Assembly: GCA_900544905.1 (NCBI GenBank)
Contig: UQXF01000041.1
Span: forward strand, 1 to 26,250
Source: an uncultured Clostridium sp.
Lineage (GTDB): Bacteria > Bacillota > Clostridia > Lachnospirales > Lachnospiraceae
Length of the DNA: 26,250 nucleotides
Direction: 5' to 3'
Both the position numbers and the translations under genes were made by a program. Below the pieces are notes generated by a model. That model worked only from the letters and a program-made list of their open reading frames with translations. It did no database searches and had not been told where the DNA came from. This document shows, one piece after another, positions 7,092 to 13,969 of the stretch; position 1 is the first letter of the stretch; each line of letters begins with the position of its first letter.

Positions 7092-8774
7092 TCATCTGTC
7101 AAGATTCCTTTCCATGTCCAGCAGTCGCTTTTCAAATTCACATACCGGCAGCGGCCTGTCAAAATAAAAGCCCTGTGCCAGATAACAGTTATTTTCCTTT
7201 AAAAGCTTAACATGCTCTACTGTCTCCACACCCTCCACAATACACTCCAGTCCCATATCCTGGGAAAGGGAAATCAAATGCTTCAGCATAATGTATTTCT
7301 GTGGAGAGTCGTCCTTTTCCTCCGGCAGAAAGCTTTTATCAATCTTCAGCACACTCCATGGCAGTTCCCGGATTAAATTAAGAGAAGAATATCCCATTCC
7401 AAAATCATCCACCGAGGTACTGATTCCCTGCTGGTGCAGCCCGTAAACAATATTTTTCAGTTCGCTGAAATCCACATCCGTTGTGGTCTCCGTCAATTCA
7501 ATTTCTATGTATTCATGGGGAACATGGTACTTGTCAATAATCGCCAAAATGTTCTCCAGCAAAAATACGTCTCCCATATGGCGGCGGGACAGATTAACCG
7601 ACACCTTCACCACTCTGCGACCCTCATCCAGCCATCTGCGTATATCCTGGCATACATGCTCCAGCATATAAAAATCCAGCAGGCAGATTGCCTTTGTCTG
7701 CTCTAAAACAGGGATAAACTCTCCCGGTGTTATCAGCCTGCCGTCATGATACCACCGGCATAACGCCTCTGCCCCAGCCAGCTTGTAATCCTTAAGCAGG
7801 ATTTTGGGCTGGTAATATACCTTAAATTCTTCTTTTTCAATGGATTCCGGAAATATATTCTCTATCTGCTTCGCTATAGTCTGCTGTTTTACCATGTCTT
7901 CATCGAAAAATACATAGGATTTTTTCGCAACATTCTTGGCTATGTTCAACGCCGTGCTGACACTGTCTATAATATAGTCCGCATTCTCACACTCTTCGGG
8001 AATCATATAGTAACCTGCATTTGCCTGAACCATTACGCTCTCACCTGTGGTATCCTCATATATGATTTCCGTTCCCCTCAGATAATCCATCACCACATCT
8101 AAATGGTCCTTTAAAAACAATACCGTAAAGTTGTCACCGCCAACCCGGCAGACCGCTTCCGCAGCACCCAGCTTATCCTGCAGCTGCCCCACAAAGGCTC
8201 TCATGACCTTTGTTCCTCTTTCCCGTCCAAGCTGCTGGTTTATCAGGGAGAACCGCCTGAGATTAAAGTAGCATGCCGCATAATCCCCAATTTCATGGTC
8301 TGCAATCAGCGCATTGGCATGCCTTGTAAAATAACGCAGGCTGAAAATTCCCAAACTCTGGTCCTTATAGGTAAGCTCCTCCGCAATATGCATAACTCGG
8401 ATGCGTCCATTAAAGGTGAAAATCATTTTGCAAAGCACCATAAGCTTCTCCGACTCCACTGCATCCCAGTCCGGCTCCCCTGTTTTCTGGTATAAATTAT
8501 AAACCGCAATGCCGCCATTCCGCATTATTTCCCGCTTATGAAATACACGGTCTTTATCCGCATTTCCGTATTCATAAAAAATTATCCGGTTTCCCTTTTT
8601 CATTGCCTCATGTCTCGCCGACTCATAAAAGATACCCTCTACCCTGGATACACGGAGCAGCCGGCAGATACGGTCCAGCGCATCCTGTGTACCGGGATGC
8701 ACCAAATCCGGAATTTGTTCCATTTTCATCAGAAACTCATCAAAGGCTTCTGCATATTCCACACTGTCAAACAT
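7092..8774 (-). CDS. Degenerate GGDEF plus EAL domain protein, probable c-di-GMP phosphodiesterase
   Basis: 560-aa cytoplasmic protein with no membrane segment. Residues 1-135 are an unrecognised region. Residues 138-290 are GGDEF-like, but the signature is GGDNF (212-216) and the upstream substrate and metal motifs are altered, so cyclase activity is unlikely. Residues 310-555 form an EAL domain with its key residues kept: E336-A-L, N394, the ELTET block near 426-430, DDFG-x-GYSS (456-464), K478/D479, E514 and Q534-G. Phosphodiesterase activity is therefore expected. The start lies 6 bases after the stop of the PocR gene, and GGAGAGG lies inside the end of that gene, indicating coupled translation. 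The pair probably passes a small-molecule signal from the PocR partner to c-di-GMP turnover (inference). Confidence 0.9.
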   Translation of the reverse strand: MFDSVEYAEAFDEFLMKMEQIPDLVHPGTQDALDRICRLLRVSRVEGIFYESARHEAMKKGNRIIFYEYGNADKDRVFHKREIMRNGGIAVYNLYQKTGEPDWDAVESEKLMVLCKMIFTFNGRIRVMHIAEELTYKDQSLGIFSLRYFTRHANALIADHEIGDYAACYFNLRRFSLINQQLGRERGTKVMRAFVGQLQDKLGAAEAVCRVGGDNFTVLFLKDHLDVVMDYLRGTEIIYEDTTGESVMVQANAGYYMIPEECENADYIIDSVSTALNIAKNVAKKSYVFFDEDMVKQQTIAKQIENIFPESIEKEEFKVYYQPKILLKDYKLAGAEALCRWYHDGRLITPGEFIPVLEQTKAICLLDFYMLEHVCQDIRRWLDEGRRVVKVSVNLSRRHMGDVFLLENILAIIDKYHVPHEYIEIELTETTTDVDFSELKNIVYGLHQQGISTSVDDFGMGYSSLNLIRELPWSVLKIDKSFLPEEKDDSPQKYIMLKHLISLSQDMGLECIVEGVETVEHVKLLKENNCYLAQGFYFDRPLPVCEFEKRLLDMERNLDR

Positions 8775-8780
8775 AACGTA

Positions 8781-10040
8781 TCAATCCTCTCCAATCTCCA
8801 GCTGCGGCACATTAACCGTAAATGCCATGCCTCCGTTATCCGCCTTTTCCAGTATAAGCTTACCGGACATCTGCCGGATAAGCAGGTAAACCATGGACAT
8901 GCCAAACCCGCTGTTTTCATCTGCGCCAGCGAGCCGCTGCTCACTGTTTTTCAGATATTCCTCAATGTCATGAAAACGCTCTTCCGATATCCGGCAGCCA
9001 CTGTTTCCAATCCTTAACACCAGCATAGTGGCATAGGACGCCGGATAACCGGACACCCGGATATCTATCTGCTTGTCCTCTGTCAGATACAGAATATTCT
9101 GCAGCAGCTTGCTTACAATTTGTCCAATCCGTCCGGAATCTCCCAGCAGATAATCCGGTACCGTGTCCGCAATTGCAATATCCACCTGCAGCTCCTTCAC
9201 TCCGGATATTGCCCTGGTACTCTCCACGGTCTGCTCCAACAGCTCCCTGACTGAATATTCCGTTTCTAACAATTCCACCTCACCGCCGGACATGCGGATA
9301 TATTCCACAGTATCCTCAATGGAGGAATACATCTCTTTTCCCTGTGAAATAATCTGCCGCATCATATGCTCCATGGCATTGCTGCTCCGGCTGTCCAGCG
9401 CCTGCTCTGTCATTGCCACCCAGCTTTCCATGCTCTTTTGCACATTCAGACTCATGTCCATAACAAATGCTGCCTGGGAGCGTGCTGCCCGCTCCATCTT
9501 CTGGCTGTTTTTTAATGCCTCATAGTTTTTATAAGCCATCTCTGACATAACCTTTGAAATCCTGAAAAGAAATTCTGCCGCCCGGTCAATATCCTGTTTT
9601 TCCAGCAATGCTGTCCGCTTTGCCGCCTGCACATATTTCTCCGGGTCAATTCCCATTTCCACAGCCCTTTTTTTCATATCCTCTTCATCAATCTCGGCAG
9701 TCCGGACCTGTCCGCCAATAAAGCTGCCAATAAATTTGCCCTCCACCATAACAGGAGCTGCATAATCCACCAGACCGGCATGACAGTAATATACCGCCGG
9801 TTTGCCCTCCTTCAGAGTCTGCAAAGCGCCGTTCCGGTCACATTCCTCACACCTTTTACATCCAATCTCTGATTTTCTGGTCAGATTCATGCAGAAATCT
9901 GTAAAACCGCTTCCCTTTGTCACAGGAACCCCATCCGCATCCGTTGTCAATGCCGCCATTCCCGTATATCCGGAAAAAGCGTCCTGAATCTGCTGCAATA
10001 TATTTACATCTATTAAATCTGTTAACTGAATTTCTGCCAT
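8781..10040 (-). CDS. PocR-domain sensor with degenerate histidine-kinase core
   Basis: 419-aa soluble protein. Residues about 5-165 are a PocR ligand-binding domain with its cysteine cluster (C50, C61, C64, C67, C86) and the YYCHAGL and FIGGQ segments. Residues 185-255 resemble a HisKA dimerisation helix pair, but the phospho-acceptor position of the usual MSHEIRTP motif reads MSLNVQKS, so the histidine is leucine 198. Residues 265-415 are an HATPase-like fold with the N-box asparagine kept (N315), but the D-box is IGNSGCRI instead of D-x-G-x-G and the G2 box is SGFGMSM. It is probably a pseudokinase. PocR domains are known from 1,2-propanediol regulators and bind small molecules; the ligand here is unknown. 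It is first in an operon with the EAL protein. An AAGGACG site precedes the ATG. Confidence 0.85.
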   Translation of the reverse strand: MAEIQLTDLIDVNILQQIQDAFSGYTGMAALTTDADGVPVTKGSGFTDFCMNLTRKSEIGCKRCEECDRNGALQTLKEGKPAVYYCHAGLVDYAAPVMVEGKFIGSFIGGQVRTAEIDEEDMKKRAVEMGIDPEKYVQAAKRTALLEKQDIDRAAEFLFRISKVMSEMAYKNYEALKNSQKMERAARSQAAFVMDMSLNVQKSMESWVAMTEQALDSRSSNAMEHMMRQIISQGKEMYSSIEDTVEYIRMSGGEVELLETEYSVRELLEQTVESTRAISGVKELQVDIAIADTVPDYLLGDSGRIGQIVSKLLQNILYLTEDKQIDIRVSGYPASYATMLVLRIGNSGCRISEERFHDIEEYLKNSEQRLAGADENSGFGMSMVYLLIRQMSGKLILEKADNGGMAFTVNVPQLEIGED

Positions 10041-10079
10041 TTCTTCACGTCCTTCACGAATCTGTAATTCAATGTCTAA

Positions 10080-10088
10080 ATCATAACA
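10080..10088 (-). promoter_or_regulatory. Extended -10 promoter element for the PocR-EAL operon
   Basis: TG-T-TATGAT on the minus strand about 40 bases upstream of the start codon. No good -35 hexamer is seen at the expected distance, so the call rests on the extended -10. Confidence 0.4.
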
Positions 10089-10140
10089 TATTCCCTGGGC
10101 AAAAACCAGTATCGTACAAAAATAAGTTATAAAAAAGTAA

Positions 10141-10209
10141 TTGACATATCCTCCGGTTTATTATATCATGATGATATCAAAATGATATCACATATGTACA
10201 TCAGGTACA
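10141..10209 (+). promoter_or_regulatory. Promoter of the SPFH operon with operator array
   Basis: TTGACA (10141-10146), 17 bp, TATCAT (10164-10169). Overlapping and following the -10 is ATATCA-TGA-TGATAT (10163-10177), then TGATATCA at 10172-10179 and again at 10183-10190, 11 bp apart (one helical turn). Further down is a second inverted repeat, TGTAC-N5-GTACA (10195-10209), just before the ribosome site. This density of symmetry suggests repression by a dimeric regulator that is not encoded in the window. Confidence 0.7.
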
Positions 10210-10225
10210 GGAAATGGAGGCTCTT

Positions 10226-11251
10226 ATGAATGAGGATTTGAAACAAAAAGATGTAACAGAACGGGAGATTACCAAAACCAACGGATTTGCCATGCTTTTT
10301 CTTGTGATTGCAGGCTATATTCTATGTATTGCAGGTTATATTTTCTGCGGTTTTGCCTTTGAGGCAGATTCTACAATTGCCGGAACGCTCCTGGTCATAC
10401 TTGCCACGGTGGGAATCATTGTTTTTTCCGTTATGTGGGGTGGTTTTCACATCGTGAATCCAAAGGAAGCAGTCGTATTAACGCTGTTTGGTAACTATTA
10501 TGGAACCATTAAGACACCCGGATATTTCTACACAAATCCATTTGCCACCTCTATCGCACCGGTAGCAGAGGAAAAGGAACCTGCTACGGAGGTCTCTATC
10601 CAGGGAAAGGAGCTTGCTACCAATTTAAACCTGAATCTTCTTCCTAAGAAAAAGGTATCCCTGAAGACAATGACCCTGAACAACCGCCAGCAAAAGGTAA
10701 ATGATGCGCTGGGCAATCCCATTATTATCGGTGCAGTTGTCATCTGGAAGGTAACAGACCCTACAAAGGCTGTATTTAATGTGGATAATTACCGCACCTA
10801 TCTTTCCATACAGTGCGATTCCACCATCCGTAAAATTACGCGTCTTTATCCATATGATTTATTAGAAGAGGACGAAAATGAAGAAGAGCATGAGAGAACG
10901 CTCCGGGGCAGCAGCCAGGAAATTGCGGAATCCATGCGGGAGGAATTACAGCAGCGGGTAGAGGAAGCCGGTATTGAGGTAAAGGAGGTCCGTATTACCC
11001 ACCTTTCCTATTCCGAGGAGATTGCTGCCGCTATGCTTCAGAAACAGCAGGCGTCTGCTGTCATCGCCGCCCGCAAGAAAATCGTAGAAGGTGCTGTGGG
11101 TATGGTAGATATGGCAATCAAGCAACTTGGTGAAGAGGAAATTGTGGTGTTGGATGAAGAACGCAAAGCCGCTATGGTCAGCAACCTTTTAGTCGTTCTC
11201 TGCGGAAACAGGGAAGCCCAGCCGGTTGTAAACAGCAGCTCCATCTATTAA
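10226..11251 (+). CDS. SPFH / band-7 domain membrane protein
   Basis: 341-aa protein. Two hydrophobic segments near the N-terminus (about residues 16-40 and 46-72) anchor it. An SPFH domain follows from about residue 75 (an NPKEAVVLTLFG start, then the long beta region) and a charged helical tail with E/R/K-rich coiled-coil character around 215-290. SPFH proteins (stomatin, prohibitin, flotillin) oligomerise in membrane microdomains; the specific role here is unknown. The start at 10226 is chosen because GGAGG (10216-10220) is 5 bases upstream; an in-frame ATG at 10214 overlaps that site. It is followed after 39 bases by a ribbon-helix-helix gene, an association I recall from other Lachnospiraceae. 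Confidence 0.88.
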   Translation: MNEDLKQKDVTEREITKTNGFAMLFLVIAGYILCIAGYIFCGFAFEADSTIAGTLLVILATVGIIVFSVMWGGFHIVNPKEAVVLTLFGNYYGTIKTPGYFYTNPFATSIAPVAEEKEPATEVSIQGKELATNLNLNLLPKKKVSLKTMTLNNRQQKVNDALGNPIIIGAVVIWKVTDPTKAVFNVDNYRTYLSIQCDSTIRKITRLYPYDLLEEDENEEEHERTLRGSSQEIAESMREELQQRVEEAGIEVKEVRITHLSYSEEIAAAMLQKQQASAVIAARKKIVEGAVGMVDMAIKQLGEEEIVVLDEERKAAMVSNLLVVLCGNREAQPVVNSSSIY

Positions 11252-11290
11252 TATATACCTGTGAGTATTTTACTTAGAAAGGGGAATTCT

Positions 11291-11554
11291 ATGGCAGAAA
11301 AAGAGAGCGATATCGAGCAGCGGGAGGCGGAGCTGCAGGCACGCATTGAACGCTTAGAAGCGCTGGAAGCCGATATCCGGCTGCGGGAAAAATCAGTAAA
11401 GGAAAAGGAAAAAGCCAAGAAACAGATACTACTCCGTCTGTCCCCTACTCTTTGGAACGAGCTTGCAAAATGGGCAGATGAAGATTTCCGCTCCATTAAC
11501 GGACAGATAGAATTTCTACTGTCGGAAGCCGTGCGGAAGCGTAAAAAATCTTAA
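11291..11554 (+). CDS. Small coiled-coil plus ribbon-helix-helix (Arc-like) protein
   Basis: 87 aa. Residues 2-45 are a highly charged helix with heptad pattern (E/R/L-rich coiled coil). Residues about 46-85 match an Arc/MetJ-type ribbon-helix-helix: a short strand (KQILLRLS), helix A (PTLWNELAKWADEDF), a turn with SING, helix B (QIEFLLSEAVRKR). Similar proteins are often annotated as toxin-antitoxin system proteins, but no toxin is adjacent; its partner is the SPFH gene 39 bases upstream. The start at 11291 follows AAGGGG at 11279-11284; an in-frame GTG ten codons earlier lacks a good site. It may bind DNA, or use the RHH fold for oligomerisation at the SPFH scaffold. Confidence 0.8.
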   Translation: MAEKESDIEQREAELQARIERLEALEADIRLREKSVKEKEKAKKQILLRLSPTLWNELAKWADEDFRSINGQIEFLLSEAVRKRKKS

Positions 11555-11595
11555 AAAATATGCCTGTCATGATATCACTCATGTACAGGCATATT
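11553..11595. terminator. Convergent terminator, strongest for the minus strand
   Basis: An 11-bp perfect stem (AATATGCCTGT 11557-11567 with ACAGGCATATT 11585-11595). On the minus strand it runs straight into TTTTTT. On the plus strand the following T run is interrupted. The loop contains the same TGATATCA 8-mer (11570-11577) seen in the SPFH promoter. Confidence 0.8.
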
Positions 11596-11597
11596 CA

Positions 11598-11711
11598 CTA
11601 TTCTGTTTTCCCGGAGCTGTCATCATCCCTGCTGCCCCTGTGCTCCATTATAAAGCCTGCAACACCGGCAACAGCGGCAATAACACCCATTATAATTACG
11701 ATAATATCCAT
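11598..11711 (-). CDS. 37-aa single-span membrane miniprotein
   Basis: Starts MDIIVIIMGVIAAVAG: residues 3-22 form one hydrophobic, alanine/glycine-rich transmembrane helix. A short charged tail with three consecutive Asp and a terminal KTE follows. AGGAGG lies 8 bases upstream of the ATG, and the gene begins 12 bases after the stop of the 47-aa gene, so the two are translated in tandem. It ends 2 bases before a strong terminator. Such a complete expression unit argues that this tiny frame is real. The function is unknown; small holin-like or type I toxin-like peptides and membrane-complex subunits are possibilities. Confidence 0.75.
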   Translation of the reverse strand: MDIIVIIMGVIAAVAGVAGFIMEHRGSRDDDSSGKTE

Positions 11712-11723
11712 ATTACTCTCCTC

Positions 11724-11867
11724 CTAATCATACAGAGATGCATGATATCTGATTTTCCGGTAAATCTTATACCCAATCATGCCAAACAAAGAAACTACAA
11801 TATATAAACAGGAGAGTAATCCTGTACCGCCTCCGATAATAACAACAATCCATAATAAAATATCCAT
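11724..11867 (-). CDS. 47-aa membrane miniprotein
   Basis: Starts MDILLWIVVIIGGGTG: a hydrophobic stretch covers residues 3-33 with a GGG break (one long or two short membrane segments). A basic, tyrosine-containing tail follows (GYKIYRKIRYH). AAGGAG lies 9 bases before the ATG. The promoter upstream has a -10 embedded in the same ATATCA-TGA-TGAT motif as the SPFH promoter. It is first in a two-gene operon with the 37-aa protein, with which it shares the MDI start. I do not recognise the family. Confidence 0.72.
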   Translation of the reverse strand: MDILLWIVVIIGGGTGLLSCLYIVVSLFGMIGYKIYRKIRYHASLYD

Positions 11868-11888
11868 AATCCCATACTCCTTCTTTCT

Positions 11889-11924
11889 TAATCATCATGA
11901 TATTTACAGTAAGGAGCCAGTAAA
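11889..11924 (-). promoter_or_regulatory. Promoter of the miniprotein operon with shared operator motif
   Basis: On the minus strand TTTACT (11924-11919), 16 bp, TATCAT (11902-11897). The -10 overlaps ATATCA-TGA-TGATTA (11903-11889), the same motif at the same promoter position as upstream of the SPFH gene. Confidence 0.6.
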
Positions 11925-11989
11925 GGAAACAGATTGCATTTATTCAATTATAAAATTACACCCAGACACAGCCTGCCCTTCACTGGCTG

Positions 11990-12400
11990 TTATGAGATTC
12001 TTTTCCGCCCATCGGTATCCTGTATAAAGCAGATAATGTACCGCCGCTTTTGCACATACCGGTTGCCATGGAGGGTGAATACCTCCTGATTTAATCTGGA
12101 AATTCCCAGCAGAACCGCCAGGATACAGATAAAAAACAGATTGTAGCGTGAAAAACTATCGGTACGGCTGTTACGCAAGCCTCTGACACTGACAATGGCA
12201 GAGGTTTTTTCTTCAATTTGAAAGATATGTAAATCCACATCTGGGAGAAAGGTCTGCGGCTTTAATACCTCAGCCCCGGATTTTGAACTGCGGAAAAAAA
12301 CCTGATGTCCTTCATCAAGTCCCATTCCGCTTGCGGCAACCAGAAATACTGCCAGAAGCATATAAATTATGCAATTTCTCATCCATTCCCGCCGTTTCAT
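11990..12400 (-). CDS. Two-span membrane protein of unknown function
   Basis: 136 aa. A basic N-terminus (MKRREWMRN) precedes a first hydrophobic segment at about residues 9-28. Next comes a soluble, probably extracytoplasmic stretch of about 60 residues, a second hydrophobic segment around 87-103 (LFFICILAVLLGI), and a basic tail rich in Arg, Tyr and Ile. I do not recognise a family. The start at 12400 follows GAGAGG by 7 bases. An in-frame ATG 18 codons further upstream lies inside the promoter and next to a terminator, so it cannot be the start. It is separated from the miniprotein operon by about 65 bp and a new promoter. Confidence 0.65.
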   Translation of the reverse strand: MKRREWMRNCIIYMLLAVFLVAASGMGLDEGHQVFFRSSKSGAEVLKPQTFLPDVDLHIFQIEEKTSAIVSVRGLRNSRTDSFSRYNLFFICILAVLLGISRLNQEVFTLHGNRYVQKRRYIICFIQDTDGRKRIS

Positions 12401-12425
12401 CCTGCCACCTCTCAAATCTATACTG

Positions 12426-12454
12426 ACTATACCAAAATATGTACAAAAATGCAA
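12426..12454 (-). promoter_or_regulatory. Promoter of the 136-aa membrane protein gene
   Basis: On the minus strand TTGCAT (12454-12449), 17 bp, TATAGT (12431-12426). The -35 abuts the T run of the upstream terminator. Confidence 0.65.
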
Positions 12455-12455
12455 G

Positions 12456-12485
12456 AAAAGACTGCCGCATACACAGCAGTCTTTT
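12456..12485. terminator. Terminator after the GH1 gene
   Basis: A 10-bp perfect stem, AAAAGACTGC (12456-12465) with GCAGTCTTTT (12476-12485), and a 10-base loop. It lies just past the stop of the 6-phospho-beta-glucosidase and directly before a promoter. Confidence 0.85.
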
Positions 12486-12499
12486 CTCTTATATCCATA

Positions 12500-13912
12500 T
12501 TAATCGGTCAGGTCTTCTCCGTTTGTCTCAATTACCTTCTTATACCAGTAGAAGGAATCCTTACGGTAACGTGCCAAATCCTTTAAATCAAACTCATCCC
12601 GGTTTACATAGATGAAGCCATAACGCTTTACCACACCCTCATGGGTAGACACCAAATCAATGGCAGACCATGGACAGTAGCCCATCATCTCCACACCCTC
12701 TGAAACCGCAAGCTTGATTTGCTCAATATGCCGGCGCAGATATTCGATACGGTAATTATCATGAACCTTGCCATCCTCTGTCAGCTTGTCATAAGCCCCA
12801 AGACCATTTTCCGTCACAATCATCGGTAAATGATACCGGCTGTACATCTCACGCATTGTTGCCCGGAAGCCCTCCGGGTCGATTTCCCAGCCAAACTCCG
12901 TGCGCAGAAGATTTGGATTTGCAAAGGTCTTATACACCCCTGATTCGCTTCCTCCGTTCTGCTGGTCAACGGAGCCTGCACTGCCGCTTCCGTCATCCCA
13001 TTCCACGGTTGCGGTGGAATAATAGTTGAATCCGATAAAATCCGGATGCCCGGAAGCCATAATCTCCATATCTCCCTCTTCCATATCTGGAACCGCATCA
13101 TGCTCCTCTAAGAATGCCCATACCAGATTATTATATTTTCCGTAAACAGCCATATCTAAATACAGCCAGTTACGGATGGCATTAAAGTTCTGGGCAGCCA
13201 GCACATCCTTCGGCTTGCAGCTTGCAGGGTACACCAGGGAGATGTTTGGAGCCGGACCAATCTTGGCGCCTGGCAGCATGTCATGGCAAAGCTTCATCGC
13301 CTTTGCCTGGGCAAGCAGCATATGATGATTCTCCTGGTAAAGCTTTTTATATTTGTTTGTGACGCCCTCCAGATTACAGGTTCCTATGGCTTCTCCCACC
13401 AGAGTAAGCATATTCTGCTCATTGATAGTCAGCCAGTATTTTACCCTGTCACCGTAATTTTCGTACAAAATTTTCGCAAAATTTACAAATTCATCCACGC
13501 TCTCCCTTCTTGACCAGCCGCCCTTTTTCTCTAAAGCCGCCGGCAGGTCAAAATGAAACATGGTCACCAACGGCTCAATGCCGTATTTTAAGCACTCATC
13601 AATCACAGCATTGTAGAAATCGATTCCCTCCTGGTTTACCTCTCCGGTTCCCTCCGGAAGAATCCGGGACCATGCAATGGAAAAACGGAAGGTCTTAAAG
13701 CCCATTTCCGCCATCAGGGCGATGTCCTCTTTATAATGATGATAAAAATCTGCACATACATCCAGTTCGCTGGTTCCCTCCGGAACCTTCTTAATATCCT
13801 GGATACTCGGTCCCTTGCCATGGGACAAATTGGCTCCCTCCACCTGATACGCACTGGTGGATGCGCCCCATAAAAAATCCTTCGGCAGCATTTTTTTCTT
13901 TGTCAAAATCAT
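12500..13912 (-). CDS. Glycoside hydrolase family 1, 6-phospho-beta-glucosidase
   Basis: 470-aa cytoplasmic GH1 enzyme. The N-terminal FLWGASTSAYQVEGA motif, the acid/base Glu in TINE (E165) and the nucleophile in VTENG (E368) are all present. The phosphate-binding set of 6-phospho-glycosidases is visible: S422, K429 and Y431 in an IDLVS...KRYGF arrangement with the spacing seen in LacG and BglA. So the substrate is expected to be a 6-phospho-beta-glucoside such as cellobiose-6-phosphate. The start is backed by AAGGAGG 8 bases upstream. It lies 57 bases after a ROK kinase on the same strand, and no PTS component is in the window. The kinase could supply the phosphorylated substrate. It ends at a strong hairpin. 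Confidence 0.9.
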   Translation of the reverse strand: MILTKKKMLPKDFLWGASTSAYQVEGANLSHGKGPSIQDIKKVPEGTSELDVCADFYHHYKEDIALMAEMGFKTFRFSIAWSRILPEGTGEVNQEGIDFYNAVIDECLKYGIEPLVTMFHFDLPAALEKKGGWSRRESVDEFVNFAKILYENYGDRVKYWLTINEQNMLTLVGEAIGTCNLEGVTNKYKKLYQENHHMLLAQAKAMKLCHDMLPGAKIGPAPNISLVYPASCKPKDVLAAQNFNAIRNWLYLDMAVYGKYNNLVWAFLEEHDAVPDMEEGDMEIMASGHPDFIGFNYYSTATVEWDDGSGSAGSVDQQNGGSESGVYKTFANPNLLRTEFGWEIDPEGFRATMREMYSRYHLPMIVTENGLGAYDKLTEDGKVHDNYRIEYLRRHIEQIKLAVSEGVEMMGYCPWSAIDLVSTHEGVVKRYGFIYVNRDEFDLKDLARYRKDSFYWYKKVIETNGEDLTD

Positions 13913-13969
13913 ATCTGTGTCCTCCTTAATATATATTTTTTTGTTGTTCCCTGTTACACATATCCAAAT

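Noticed and set aside
12401..12454. Upstream start giving a 154-aa version of the membrane protein
   Set aside because: The extension overlaps a clear promoter and abuts a terminator, and the internal ATG at 12400 has a proper ribosome site.
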